From IMG/VR virus record IMGVR_UViG_3300000547_000196, positions 21,637 through 72,019 of that record: 50,383 nucleotides of DNA; one strand, 5' to 3'. The DNA comes from a virus. The notes under the pieces were generated by a model. That model made no database searches. It worked only from the letters and a program-made list of their open reading frames with translations, and was not told where the DNA came from. Made by a program: the position numbers and the translations under genes. How positions within the stretch are numbered: position 1 is the first letter of the stretch; every line of letters starts with the position of its first letter. This document shows positions 18,601 to 25,234 of the stretch, one piece after another.

Positions 18601-20311
18601 CAAAATTTATTCCGTCTAGTGTCTGTGTTTTTTGGGTGGTAATTGCCGATAAACCAGACGAATTAGCATAATATCTTTCTGCTGCTTGCCGTGTTAATGT
18701 ATTTGCATTAACTCCTCTATTCAAATCAAAAGCAATAGCATCTAGAATTAATCCAATATCTCTTTCACAGGTTTCTTCGTCGTAAACAAAATCTGGATAA
18801 GTGAAATTAATATATCCTGTAACTTCTTTTTTGATATACTCTCTATTATTACGAATAAACTTAGCAGTAACAGTAAATTGTGGTGATACAATGCCCGCTT
18901 CGATAACTGTGGAGTCCGAATCTCCATTGTCGTTTGTTATTGTTTGAAAGTAAGGACCAGGTTCAGGCAAACTGGTTTCGATTATTTCTTCTGCACGGCG
19001 AGCAGCAGCGTTTACTGTTCTAAAAGCATAATCAAGAGCAGTTCCTTCTCTGCCTGGAGGCACACCTTGCATGGAATCGTCGCCCGATAAACTTACAAAA
19101 AGGTTTTCAGTTGAAGAGTAAGTGGTAGTATCAACATATAATTTCGTTGCTGCTTGGAGATCGTCATCCCCATTAACCGTGCCGAAACCTGCTAGCTCGC
19201 CAGGATGATCGTGGAGATTTAAGGCACCTTCCATAGTGTCTCCCTGTCGACGAACAAGGCCTTTGCGTGGTACTGCGGCGTTTGCAAGATAATTTCCTTC
19301 TAATGTAGGGTCAAAGCCAGCGTCGGTAAGAGTGTGAACTTCGTCGTCAGGTATTGTTCCTGACAGGAAGATTTTATTTTGTTCTGCGGTAATATCACTA
19401 GGATCTTCAGCGTTATCTTCTGTAAGGTAAGCCGCTAATTGATCATCGTTAACGTACCTTAAGAAATAAACAGGCTTGACTTCTACGTTCGCATCTGTTG
19501 GTGTGCCATCTCTATCAGCTCTGAAAATTAAATTAAGTTCATTTCTTTCTGCACCAAAACTAGTCCAGTCTAAAGAGTCTGGTGCGATAATTTGATAACT
19601 TCGACCTTCTACGATCAAAGAAGCATCATTTGTGCTGTCTAAGCCGTTAGGATCATTGTACCTAGAATCAAACGTAAACGCTTGACCATTAACCGTTCTA
19701 TCAAATCCATGATCTAAAACTTCTACATTACCGTCTACGTATCTGTTTATATCAAGATTATATTGATCTGATGTAGCCGGTTCGTCGGCTACTCTTACCG
19801 GAAGTCCACTTGTAATATAACGTCTGTCTGCATACCCTTTTGTTATAACAAGATCATCTATGTTAATATCGGTGTTGTGTCGGGTATTAAATTCGTCTAC
19901 AGCAAAGTCAGAAATAGCAACATTAGCAATCGCATTATTGCCAACATTTAGAGGACCGCCTAAAAGTGGTTGTGTGTCATCAGACAACTGAGTAAAGGAA
20001 GTTGTAATTACTAATTTACCATTCACTGAATAGTCAAAAACTATTGTGTCAGTGACTTCGGGATCTAGCTCAGAATTAGAAGCAAGCTCTAAAAGATTTA
20101 TAAAACTACCGGTGTCGTTAACTACAGGAATGCCGTTCGGTATCAAGGCTTCCGGAGTGTCTCCTAGAGATGTAAAATCTATTGTACCACCTTCACCAAA
20201 AACAGCATATAGTTCTACAAAGTTTTCGTTGGTTTTTCGAAACGATTCTCTAATGGAATCACCAGTGCCATCATTGCCCTCTACACCAATATCAATATCT
20301 TGTCTTGCCAT
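12680..20311 (-). CDS. giant tail fibre, 2543 aa
   Basis: Probably the long host-recognition fibre. The N-terminal about 35 residues carry the NDGTGDSIRESFRKTN attachment motif shared with the 11151-11876 fibre. The middle is long beta-rich repeat sequence, including parts that resemble a parallel beta-helix (VTIFVESGIYEEDFPIRLSN at about 815). The C-terminal 130 residues (YADLAEKYVADADYEPGTVL, then IAGVLSTNPAYLMN) resemble the self-cleaving or chaperone-like C-terminal domain of marine phage fibres; residues there could direct trimer folding and then be cut off. At 7.6 kb it is 15 percent of the window. No cysteine clusters or enzyme motifs are evident. SD GGAG precedes the ATG at 20311. Confidence 0.9.
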   Translation of the reverse strand: MARQDIDIGVEGNDGTGDSIRESFRKTNENFVELYAVFGEGGTIDFTSLGDTPEALIPNGIPVVNDTGSFINLLELASNSELDPEVTDTIVFDYSVNGKLVITTSFTQLSDDTQPLLGGPLNVGNNAIANVAISDFAVDEFNTRHNTDINIDDLVITKGYADRRYITSGLPVRVADEPATSDQYNLDINRYVDGNVEVLDHGFDRTVNGQAFTFDSRYNDPNGLDSTNDASLIVEGRSYQIIAPDSLDWTSFGAERNELNLIFRADRDGTPTDANVEVKPVYFLRYVNDDQLAAYLTEDNAEDPSDITAEQNKIFLSGTIPDDEVHTLTDAGFDPTLEGNYLANAAVPRKGLVRRQGDTMEGALNLHDHPGELAGFGTVNGDDDLQAATKLYVDTTTYSSTENLFVSLSGDDSMQGVPPGREGTALDYAFRTVNAAARRAEEIIETSLPEPGPYFQTITNDNGDSDSTVIEAGIVSPQFTVTAKFIRNNREYIKKEVTGYINFTYPDFVYDEETCERDIGLILDAIAFDLNRGVNANTLTRQAAERYYANSSGLSAITTQKTQTLDGINFANLVLGSIFQNELFKQRDIQNITVDESTTVPRARVITTSPHGYTDGEQILFQNVGGMTEIEGQTAYLRVINDTTVELYEDAGLQNFFDISSYTLFTAGGEVGIVYQERESFISSVRFKPEFQGITADSTGISSVNSKFSLIETIINDGIDAGADIAFGNNYKLVIDNGSSSQPYVDQGNPDNLDLLPGKVVVGDRSGAQGRIISYTSADPTEDNNDVLELLPQNAVDFIPGETMTFGNFVKNKQVTIFVESGIYEEDFPIRLSNNVSLKGDEFRRVIIRPKKRTSQSKWATTYFYKDLEFDDIPLVDIKHSTVFSLGDSAPQAIEVDDASWMSVGQAVKFAGANLIGSEIERDIVYYVTSIVPGTPRDTITISDSQGGTDLSWTAAEGRMFVVANEVGYFLNQIDEIQGYFGKWYLEDPHSDKNVGTIPNNPGGFSTAVSILENNKRFIQEEIIEYINTGIGTGDPAVFIGFSYNETLLRERIGQVIDAIVKDLGIGGAEFALEQQGKFFTEIDQGDQPAIEQAITQISLICSDLLQGQAPTQNGEIVPDVTLGAAEDGTVGFVTDLIDLIVFCYNTNYNPPKQNDADQVDVFQMSDATIVRNVTVQGHGGFMVVLDPAGQILTKSPYIQTGSSFSKSDNEKRFRGGMYVDAFVGNIPVRIINKQSDFILDVESDLNQGLFIRPPELPCPFFYEGIRYQVNSISNYDSGNGTATIFLDATSNPDPATGVGQGFTDSAPQEVFLQTAGNRSMLGNDFTQINDLGYGLVTNNGAVSEMVSMFTYYCQAAYYAKNGSEIRSLNGSNGYGFFGLVAEGSDPNEIPDQVVLDTPLVQPAKAYTTISEPNASGDQTIHVTDLKFTPTPQSIIRIDHGGSTGLLNYRISSIRSLSDSDIDGQIGDDPNDILASGTLQSPVVYAMNITADPNIQGDFFESLQADVPDGEILEYRSGPNFVFNGIRNQEALQTRPSTAINFDESDTTTYRTLAFDPTDGVGVDLSATEITATAEVDYEYIEIETDPTNLSGGFGDSQGDTRIAVAPIGDEELQERLTRDIAGNQPGDSGYSSGMIFVWAGKTHAVIEYNDTDESFPYIVIQDVSDTNIDGSATGITGLNAAIPNTDETLIYAGLPQDSTAEITISISLLRATGHDFTQIGAGGFNDSNYPNVIFGQPINSLASDYTDAVTATSSQVWERRKGRVFYVSTDQDGFFRVGKFFSVDQGTGDVTFSGSIGITGANALGFTRGVTINEFSADDSFSDQSGQAVPTERAIYNYINRALGYNVDNFTQIEGPPSGIRIGPGFLPLNGGATLEGDLNLGANNITNVALPGPDGTAAANKNYVDGVSRTFDDIPSLRDTEINSIQANDLLVATGNKKIFIEDGLGIVPGDTIGTIGSTKTGTVVDTQNRTDSILGEIDEITYTPGAGGDFIQGETIYNQPDESVGREIIEEPVYEWANASEKTDSVINVTVERTENATTYDLQIQNESLINADVSPTAEIAQSKLNMQSADTFDEDNSTSGWTSTSKTQSDLGLAKFSDNNFETDSGYVRIKDDGIAFAEIPDLDQFQIYGRIAAGTGDPSAIDFSTVVDDGKGLADGDFVNTVVDADTGAPGEVLVRLQDDDGDGDAVYGVTEISVSASADTMVKRDPNGKIDATALQIGANDIINVLSNTVSFNTPAGAEVFSAAGDTDSTLVTKFPGNLDVGATNITTQSTFQNRSALSGEGWLATDWMYTSFIEAASERGSTSTGIGLGDNVGFTEDGASKIILVTGGTPRIVVSDTNTEIDNNLSTTGNFSVDGNITLGSDSNDDLTINANLASDVQPDQTGTRNLGSNSRRFDTIYSNVFNGVATEAKYADLAEKYVADADYEPGTVLVFGGHNEVTVTQTKGDKRIAGVLSTNPAYLMNSDLTGTNIVAVALQGRLPCKVLGKVEKGDLLVTSAIPGFAVVNNEPKVGTVIGKSLEEKSDDGKGVIEIVVGRT

Positions 20312-20323
20312 TCTTTACTCCGT

Positions 20324-20653
20324 TTAGAATCCTATGCTTTCACCGCAGCCACAGGCTGATTGAACATTTGGATTTCTAATTACCAATTTAGATCCAAACA
20401 TTTCGGTATGATAATCTATTTCTGTTCCGTCTAGAAAAGGAACGGAATCGGCTCCTATAACAAGGTTGCCATTTCCACATTGTAAAACTATGTCCTCTTC
20501 TTTCACTTGTTCTCTATCACAAATGTCCCACACATATTCAAATCCAGCGCAGCCTCCACCTTTTAGATTGAGAGACATAGCATACACGTTTCTGTCTTCA
20601 CACACAGAACTGATATGATGCTTTGCTTTTTCAGTTAAAATTGGGGTATCCAT
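20324..20653 (-). CDS. A-type Fe-S cluster carrier (HesB/IscA/ErpA-like)
   Basis: Delivers Fe-S clusters to apoproteins. The family's three cysteines are in place: Cys35 in GGGCAGFEY and Cys101 and Cys103 in ACGCGES near the C-terminus; length 109 is normal. HesB-like genes are known in marine T4-like phages. In this window possible clients are the 7Fe ferredoxin and endonuclease III, a coherent though unproven Fe-S theme. A late-type motif and AAGGAG lie before the ATG. Confidence 0.93.
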   Translation of the reverse strand: MDTPILTEKAKHHISSVCEDRNVYAMSLNLKGGGCAGFEYVWDICDREQVKEEDIVLQCGNGNLVIGADSVPFLDGTEIDYHTEMFGSKLVIRNPNVQSACGCGESIGF

Positions 20654-20668
20654 TGCGTTCTCCTTACG

Positions 20669-20675
20669 TATTTAT
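20669..20675 (-). promoter_or_regulatory. late-promoter motif ATAAATA
   Basis: Minus-strand CGATAAATACG followed by AAGGAG and the ATG of the A-type carrier at 20653. It lies in the divergent region shared with the plus-strand gene at 20709. It probably drives late transcription of the carrier and the giant fibre downstream. Confidence 0.6.
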
Positions 20676-20697
20676 CGCGAAATTTTATAAGCTTAAT

Positions 20698-20704
20698 GTA
20701 AATA
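20698..20704 (+). promoter_or_regulatory. late-like motif GTAAATA, 4 nt from ATG
   Basis: Plus-strand TGTAAATA ends 4 nt before the ATG at 20709, predicting a leaderless or nearly leaderless message. It departs from the consensus at one base. It is part of a back-to-back pair with the minus-strand motif at 20669-20675. Confidence 0.45.
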
Positions 20705-20708
20705 CTTT

Positions 20709-20996
20709 ATGTATTTAGGTGAATACACCATTAAAACCATCCATAAACGAAAATCAAAGTTGGGTAGAGAACATACCTACCCTAGATATAAAACTATTGT
20801 AAATTTGAGATGTGATGCGTGCGATAGAGAATTCGAAAGAGCAAGAAAGTCAATGGATCCGAAACGGCTAAACAACAACTATTTTCACGTATGCGATAGC
20901 TGTGATGCTAAACGTTTTGCTCAAAAGAGAGGAGTAGAAAGAAGAAAGATGTGGGAACTTACCGCAAGTTCCAGTTTGCCTATATCGAAACTTTAG
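20709..20996 (+). CDS. zinc-finger phage protein, 95 aa
   Basis: A 95-residue basic protein with two CxxC knuckles: CDACDREF (about residues 35-42) and CDSCDAKRF (about 62-70). The arrangement suggests a treble-clef or zinc-ribbon DNA-binding fold, of the kind found beside HNH nucleases, though no HNH histidines are visible. It is one of few plus-strand genes, has no Shine-Dalgarno, and converges with the small membrane gene at 20993-21157. I do not know its function. Confidence 0.8.
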   Translation: MYLGEYTIKTIHKRKSKLGREHTYPRYKTIVNLRCDACDREFERARKSMDPKRLNNNYFHVCDSCDAKRFAQKRGVERRKMWELTASSSLPISKL

Positions 20997-21157
20997 TCTT
21001 TCTTAAGCAGAGTGTATGCGCCGTATAGTATCGCACCGTACGCTACAACAGAAGCAATAGGCTTAAAAATTAAAAAACAAACGCCTGCTCCTATAAGTAT
21101 CACTCCGTCTAGTGTAGTTCTTTCTTTAAGACGTTTTTGAATGAAATTTTTAATCAT
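20993..21157 (-). CDS. small single-span membrane protein, 54 aa
   Basis: A short gene read directly from the sequence. The product starts MIKNFIQKRLKERTTLDGVI and has one hydrophobic region (about residues 18-48: ILIGAGVCFLIF then VVAYGAILYGAYTLL) and a basic end. The ATG lies within the last codons of the 21150-21311 gene, so they are coupled. Similar KERTTLDG-type proteins occur, as I recall, in marine T4-like phages. Function unknown. Confidence 0.72.
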   Translation of the reverse strand: MIKNFIQKRLKERTTLDGVILIGAGVCFLIFKPIASVVAYGAILYGAYTLLKKD

Positions 21158-21311
21158 TTTTTTTACTTCCGAAAGGTTTATTCCGCGTTGCTCGATTTAC
21201 TTTTTGTAGTCGCTTAGGATAATTATATCTTATTAGCTGACGTTTAATTTTGTCTGCTCTTAAGCCGTTAATTTTATTAAGGGATAAATCATAAGAATTA
21301 ATGTAATTCAT
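21150..21311 (-). CDS. small basic protein, 53 aa
   Basis: A short gene not previously obvious because of its size. The product, MNYINSYDLSLNKINGLR at its start, is highly basic (RQLIRYNYPKRLQKVNRATR). It is preceded by GATAAATA with 5 nt between the motif and the ATG, so its message should be leaderless. It overlaps the next gene by 8 nt. The coupling and promoter support a real gene; the function is unknown. Confidence 0.65.
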   Translation of the reverse strand: MNYINSYDLSLNKINGLRADKIKRQLIRYNYPKRLQKVNRATRNKPFGSKKND

Positions 21312-21316
21312 GTAGA

Positions 21317-21323
21317 TATTTAT
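21317..21323 (-). promoter_or_regulatory. late-promoter motif ATAAATA, 5 nt from ATG
   Basis: Minus-strand GATAAATATCTACATG. With the T4 late spacing, transcription would begin at or next to the A of the ATG at 21311. Confidence 0.55.
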
Positions 21324-21381
21324 CAATTTTAATTGTTAGTTTTCCTAACAGAATTAAATATTTTTCCTAAGGAGGTATAAA

Positions 21382-21696
21382 ATGGAAATTTCAATTGTGA
21401 TTGTAATTGCTGCATTAGTTGTAGCAGCTTTAGGTTATTTTGTTCTAAGCGAGTCTAAGGAAGAAACACTAGACAAGCCTATTGTAACACCTAATGTAGA
21501 TAGCAAGAAAGAAACAAAGGCCGCAGCTAAAAAGTCTTCTACTACTGCTCCTAAAACAAAGAGCAAAAAGAAAACAGCAGTAAACTTTGATGCTATGACT
21601 AAAACTCAGCTATTAGAGCATGCTAAAAAGAACAATATTAAAGTAAATGCCAGCATGAAGAAAGCTGAGATTGTAAGCAAAATCAAGACCGGTTAA
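21382..21696 (+). CDS. membrane-anchored SAP/HeH-like protein, 104 aa
   Basis: The N-terminus is a membrane anchor (about residues 3-23, ISIVIVIAALVVAALGYFVL). A Lys/Thr/Ser/Ala-rich linker follows, then a C-terminal helix-extended-loop-helix domain (MTKTQLLEHAKKNNIKVNAS then KAEIVSKIK) as in SAP and Rho-N domains that bind nucleic acid. Such a layout could tether DNA or RNA to the host membrane; this is inference. Strong SD AAGGAGG precedes the ATG by 8 nt. It overlaps the convergent coiled-coil gene by 14 nt. Confidence 0.8.
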   Translation: MEISIVIVIAALVVAALGYFVLSESKEETLDKPIVTPNVDSKKETKAAAKKSSTTAPKTKSKKKTAVNFDAMTKTQLLEHAKKNNIKVNASMKKAEIVSKIKTG

Positions 21697-21970
21697 TTAC
21701 ATTCATTAACTGTTCTTGTGTTCTTTCAACACGGGCGAGCTTGCGTTCTAACACGTCCATAGCCGCCCGTTGTTTTTTGACCTGCTCTTCTAGACTTTGA
21801 ACGTATCTCTGGGACGGAATCTGTCTTTCTTGACCGTCCTCGCCTAAAATAGAAAGTGTGTCAACACCTTGTGCTCTTAGTCCGCCTGCTACTCGGTTTG
21901 GATTTTTCGTAGATTCTGGTTCAGGTTTACTTCCTGCGGATTTTCCGTACATCTTTGCGAGATAGCTCAT
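21683..21970 (-). CDS. coiled-coil phage protein, 95 aa
   Basis: I place the start at the ATG at 21970 because AAAGGAGACTCC lies just before it; the longer frame to 22024 lacks this and would run into UvsE. The N-terminal half is Gly, Lys and Ser-rich (MSYLAKMYGKSAGSKPEPES). The C-terminal half from about residue 58 is a clear coiled coil (LEEQVKKQRAAMDVLERKLA then RVERTQEQL). A late-type motif precedes it inside the UvsE 3' end. Function unknown; a virion or assembly role is possible. Confidence 0.75.
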   Translation of the reverse strand: MSYLAKMYGKSAGSKPEPESTKNPNRVAGGLRAQGVDTLSILGEDGQERQIPSQRYVQSLEEQVKKQRAAMDVLERKLARVERTQEQLMNVINRS

Positions 21971-21987
21971 TGGAGTCTCCTTTGAAA

Positions 21988-21994
21988 TATTTAT
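21988..21994 (-). promoter_or_regulatory. late-promoter motif ATAAATA
   Basis: Minus-strand CTAATAAATATTTC followed by AAAGGAG and the ATG at 21970. It lies at the end of the UvsE gene and can give the coiled-coil gene late expression. Confidence 0.6.
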
Positions 21995-23040
21995 TAGGCT
22001 GCCTTGCGTTTGCTTTCCTGCCAATAATCATATAAGTCACGTGAAGCAAGATTCTTTTGTTTAGCCTCGACCATTATGTCACTGTATGGCAAGAAAGATA
22101 ATGCCCAATCGTTACAAGCTGAATTCCACATATAATCAGAATGAGCACGAAGTTTCTGTTTCTTGTAACCCTGCTCTAGCAGACATGCCATATCAGGCTG
22201 TTGACTGTCATCGTGCCATTCCAGTATGTCTTCCTTTGAAAGGGAATAATGCATAGCAGGACGAACACCTCGCCAGCTATCAACAACTCGTTTAAATCTA
22301 TCATCTGAAGGCTGAATATATTCCCCAGTTCGAACCCAATGATGATGAATATCTAGAACAAGGGCAACATCGTCAACAAGTTCCAGTGAAGCATCTAAAC
22401 CCCAACTCATTTCGTCGTTTTCGATGGTAATAGAATTTCTTGCTTCTGGTGACAGCCGAGGCAGAACTTTCTTAATACCCCTAGGGCCTTGACGACCTGA
22501 GATATGAACATTGCATTTGAAGTCTTGAAACTGTTTACCGAAGCCCATCCAACGAATCATATCGACGTGATATTCAAATTCTTCTATCGAACGTTCTACT
22601 ATGCCAGGCGTATCACTAGCAAGAACAGTAAACTGACCAGGATGCATTGAAACACGAACATCAAGACTGCGAGCAGCCGCTCCTGCCTTGGAAAACTCTC
22701 TTTCGCAGTAGTCTCTAACATCGCTTTTCCGCCAAAAGTATCTCCAAGTTGGCTCAGTATACACAGGTAAGCAATCACTGCCCAGTCTAACCATTCGCAA
22801 GTTTTCTGGCAAAGTGCCTGCATAGTCTATCAGCCTTTTATATGATTCAATATTATGAACCATTAAGTCCCATAGTCGCTGTTCAGCATCTTCTTGAGTC
22901 TGGCGGTTAAGCCAAGCCACTGTAGTAGCCCTTGTATTGAGAGGGCGCTGCGATTCTTCTAACAGTTTTTTCTTTTTAGATTGGTCTGGGTCAAGATACT
23001 TACAAGCAAAACCTAGACGCTGCACTGATTGATCAAACAT
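21994..23040 (-). CDS. uvsE: UV-damage endonuclease UvsE/UVDE
   Basis: TIM-barrel endonuclease that nicks DNA 5' of UV photoproducts. The 348-residue protein shows the family order: RLGFACKYL at the start, YNIESYKRL-like helix, MVRLGSDCLPV, VRVSMHPGQFTVLAS (metal His), NVHISGRQG, ITIENDEMSWG, and VLDIHHHWV with several metal-binding His. UvsE is found in several marine phages in place of T4 DenV. The start overlaps the stop of the preceding 36-residue gene (TAATG). Confidence 0.94.
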   Translation of the reverse strand: MFDQSVQRLGFACKYLDPDQSKKKKLLEESQRPLNTRATTVAWLNRQTQEDAEQRLWDLMVHNIESYKRLIDYAGTLPENLRMVRLGSDCLPVYTEPTWRYFWRKSDVRDYCEREFSKAGAAARSLDVRVSMHPGQFTVLASDTPGIVERSIEEFEYHVDMIRWMGFGKQFQDFKCNVHISGRQGPRGIKKVLPRLSPEARNSITIENDEMSWGLDASLELVDDVALVLDIHHHWVRTGEYIQPSDDRFKRVVDSWRGVRPAMHYSLSKEDILEWHDDSQQPDMACLLEQGYKKQKLRAHSDYMWNSACNDWALSFLPYSDIMVEAKQKNLASRDLYDYWQESKRKAA

Positions 23041-23150
23041 TAATTATTTTGCTCTTTATATTCGCGTAGTTTTTCTTTGTATTCTTCTTCTGTTAGATTA
23101 TGCCAACCAATACATTTACCTGTTGGCGAACGGCCACATGAACAACTCAT
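23040..23150 (-). CDS. CxCGRSPTG small protein, 36 aa
   Basis: A very short gene that is easily missed. The product is MSCSCGRSPTGKCIGWHNLT followed by a charged helix. It carries three Cys and a His (C3, C5, C13, H17), a pattern that could bind one zinc. I recall similar 35-40 residue CGRSPT proteins in marine phages and bacteria. SD AAGGAG lies 8 nt before the ATG, and its stop overlaps the UvsE start. Good evidence that it is translated; function unknown. Confidence 0.75.
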   Translation of the reverse strand: MSCSCGRSPTGKCIGWHNLTEEEYKEKLREYKEQNN

Positions 23151-23170
23151 ATGAATACTCCTTTTTGTTT

Positions 23171-23199
23171 ATTATACACTATTTCCAGTTTTGAACAAC
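23171..23199 (-). promoter_or_regulatory. sigma70-like promoter
   Basis: Minus-strand -10 TATAAT (23171-23176) with a weak -35 TTGTTC 16 nt upstream, inside the 3' end of the glycosyltransferase gene. It would drive the CGRSPT gene and UvsE. The -10 is perfect; the -35 matches poorly. Confidence 0.5.
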
Positions 23200-23997
23200 C
23201 CAAGGGTCTTCAACAAGTTCTGGATTGGGATCACCGTGAAAAACGGTTACACAACATTCTGGACGAGGTTTGACATCTTCTATGTCTTTAAACTTCCTGT
23301 TACCTCGGCGTCCGCCTGGTGCAAACTGACGACTTTTTCTTACTTCCCATTTCCAACTCAGTATCCAACTTTCTGGCCAAAACATAGGCTTTTTGTCTGC
23401 TACTGCATAAAGCCAATCTTGGTCACCAAAGAATCTTCTCTCATAACTGAGCCTATTTTTTTCAAAATCCTGCCACAGGTAGTCTAGTTGACCTGAATTA
23501 AATCTTATGACACTAGAATTATATTTCTGCCAATTAGGACGCATTGCCCTTGTAAAGTCTCTTATTATAAACCAATGACCGGGCGAATGAGTGAAGAGTT
23601 TGTCAATGTTACCTGCAATGACGACGTCAAGATCCATGTATAGGATTACGCCATCTAAGCCAAGACTGTTAGAAAACATGTAAGGTTTTGCCCACCAACC
23701 TTTTAGGTAATTAGGTAGACTGATAGTTTTAATCTTTGCATTCAAGCCTTCAATGTCATCTGTCAAACATACAAATTCGAAGTCTAGTGAGCAGTTTCTT
23801 CTGCACATGCGATACAGAGTGTTCACATATTCAGCAGAATATTTCCTGCCATGCTTTACACAGACAAGATAATATTGAGAAGTAGAAGGAACAGAGTAGG
23901 ATTTTTCTACTTGTTTAGTAGCCTTCTCCTGTCTTCTCTGCTCCTTAATAGCCTTCCACTCTGCCTTAGTGTACTGGCTTTTGTCTACCTTTGCCAA
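23179..23997 (-). CDS. glycosyltransferase, GT-A fold
   Basis: A 272-residue protein. After a basic helical N-terminus (residues 1-32) comes a GT-A type domain: YYLVCVKHGRKYSAEYVNTL (42-61), FVCLTDD (75-81), and the metal-binding DLD motif at 122-124 in VILYMDLDVVIAG. The C-terminal region has FGDQDWLY and VTVFHGDPNP, typical of GT8-like nucleotide-sugar transferases. It likely glycosylates DNA, a virion protein or host surface glycan; the acceptor cannot be told. It starts 4 nt downstream of the QueD-like gene's stop. Confidence 0.85.
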   Translation of the reverse strand: MAKVDKSQYTKAEWKAIKEQRRQEKATKQVEKSYSVPSTSQYYLVCVKHGRKYSAEYVNTLYRMCRRNCSLDFEFVCLTDDIEGLNAKIKTISLPNYLKGWWAKPYMFSNSLGLDGVILYMDLDVVIAGNIDKLFTHSPGHWFIIRDFTRAMRPNWQKYNSSVIRFNSGQLDYLWQDFEKNRLSYERRFFGDQDWLYAVADKKPMFWPESWILSWKWEVRKSRQFAPGGRRGNRKFKDIEDVKPRPECCVTVFHGDPNPELVEDPWVVQNWK

Positions 23998-24000
23998 ACT

Positions 24001-24585
24001 CTATCCTTCAAGACGTTTCACAGCATCACGCGGTGCTTCCCAATCCCATCGTGCCTTGCAAGGAAGTAGTTTCCCTTCTGCTACCTTAGTCTCTGCTACG
24101 GAACGGGCTGTGTCACCGTCAACGACGACCTGTCCTGCGTTTCTATCATGCTCGAACACTTCTACCCGCTCTACATAACAGCGACCGTGTGTAACTTCGT
24201 AAATGTATGCGTTAACGTGTTCCCAGATAAACAGAGAACTCATCTCCATAGACACGCCGGATGGCAGTACTCGCACTGTGCCTAATAGTCCACCAGGGAC
24301 TGTAAGTTCTTCTGTGATCTGTCCCAGGCGAGGATCGTCTGCTGGTAAAACCGTAACGTGATCGAAATAGTATTCTAGAAATTGTTTGATAGGTTTTAGT
24401 TCGCCAAAGGGCACGATCCATCCGTGTTCATCTATGTCCCCTGCGAATGTAAGCTCTACTTCTCTGTCATAGCCATGTATGCTTGCGCATTCGCCAGGCG
24501 ATCCGTCTGGTTCTTGATCAAAATACTGTGCATGCCCGCACGGAAGATACTTAAAACGTTTTGTTGATTTGATTTCGATTGCCAT
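24001..24585 (-). CDS. QueD/6-pyruvoyltetrahydropterin synthase-like protein
   Basis: Resembles the QueD family that makes the queuosine precursor 6-carboxytetrahydropterin. Shared features are His18 in LPCGHAQYFD, Cys33 before IHGYD (catalytic Cys position), GWIVPFGELK (56-65), the DH pair at 75-76, and WEHVNAYIYE. At 194 residues it is longer than QueD (about 120). Oddly the HGH zinc motif is HGYD: the third zinc ligand is Tyr39. A C-terminal extension is also present. Activity may therefore be changed or lost. The phage encodes tRNA-His(GTG) and tRNA-Asp(GTC), both classic queuosine targets. Confidence 0.75.
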   Translation of the reverse strand: MAIEIKSTKRFKYLPCGHAQYFDQEPDGSPGECASIHGYDREVELTFAGDIDEHGWIVPFGELKPIKQFLEYYFDHVTVLPADDPRLGQITEELTVPGGLLGTVRVLPSGVSMEMSSLFIWEHVNAYIYEVTHGRCYVERVEVFEHDRNAGQVVVDGDTARSVAETKVAEGKLLPCKARWDWEAPRDAVKRLEG

Positions 24586-24613
24586 CTATTTTCTCCTTAT
24601 CAAATAGACACGC

Positions 24614-24641
24614 AGAATATTTAGAGTGGAGTGAGCGTCAA
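24614..24641 (-). promoter_or_regulatory. sigma70-like promoter
   Basis: Minus-strand TTGACG (24636-24641), 16 nt, TATTCT (24614-24619), before the QueD-like gene; AAGGAG follows just ahead of the ATG at 24585. Confidence 0.55.
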
Positions 24642-24652
24642 AGTCCACAGTT

Positions 24653-25234
24653 TTAAGTATATGCGAAATTACTTATCTTGTCAACTGACACATTAGGCAG
24701 ATTCCATTTTTCTGGTAATTGCCAATCGGGGGTTTGATAGATTTTAAAATCTACAGTAGGAAAGCATCCAAATACCTTACTAATTTGATGAATCCAGTAT
24801 CTAGGGTCTACTGCTCTTTTTTTAGAATCGTCGTAGTTTTCAGTGTCCTTATAGCAGTTGTTTACTAGTTTGTCTTTACCATACAAATCAAAACCTATCA
24901 TTTTTACCTGATTCGATAGTTGTGAGGCAATAAGGACAGCATAAGGTCCGCTACCCCAATGGAAGGGCTCGTCCCATCTTTGGCTTCCTTTGTATGGCAA
25001 ATCTGGCACTTTTTGTATTTTACCGGTAGTATTTTCAAAAAGTAGATTTGCTCTGGTATAACATAAATCAAAGTTAAGATGGTATTGAAGGCATTCACGC
25101 AGCATTTTTCTGTCAACACACACTACACTATCTATTGTGTGATGTCTAACAACGGCATTACATCCAACAATTTGATCTTGAATATGATCTATATCTATTG
25201 AATTACGACTTTCGCCGTTTCCTATTACTACCAC
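24653..25234 (-). CDS. sialyltransferase/DUF115-like transferase
   Basis: A 193-residue protein starting MVVIGNGESRNS, a glycine-rich nucleotide-binding start seen in GT29-like and DUF115-like proteins. It continues with VGCNAVVRHHTIDSVVCVD, HWGSGPYAVLIASQL and VKMIGFDLYGKDKLVNN, the order found in marine phage transferases. It lies near another glycosyltransferase (23179-23997), so a sugar-modification function is plausible. The start is a GTG with a weak ribosome site and overlaps the preceding gene by 32 nt. Confidence 0.7.
   Translation of the reverse strand: MVVIGNGESRNSIDIDHIQDQIVGCNAVVRHHTIDSVVCVDRKMLRECLQYHLNFDLCYTRANLLFENTTGKIQKVPDLPYKGSQRWDEPFHWGSGPYAVLIASQLSNQVKMIGFDLYGKDKLVNNCYKDTENYDDSKKRAVDPRYWIHQISKVFGCFPTVDFKIYQTPDWQLPEKWNLPNVSVDKISNFAYT

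Noticed and set aside
8592-20311. Diversity-generating retroelement acting on the giant fibre
   Set aside because: No reverse transcriptase, accessory protein or variable/template repeat pair was seen in the window.
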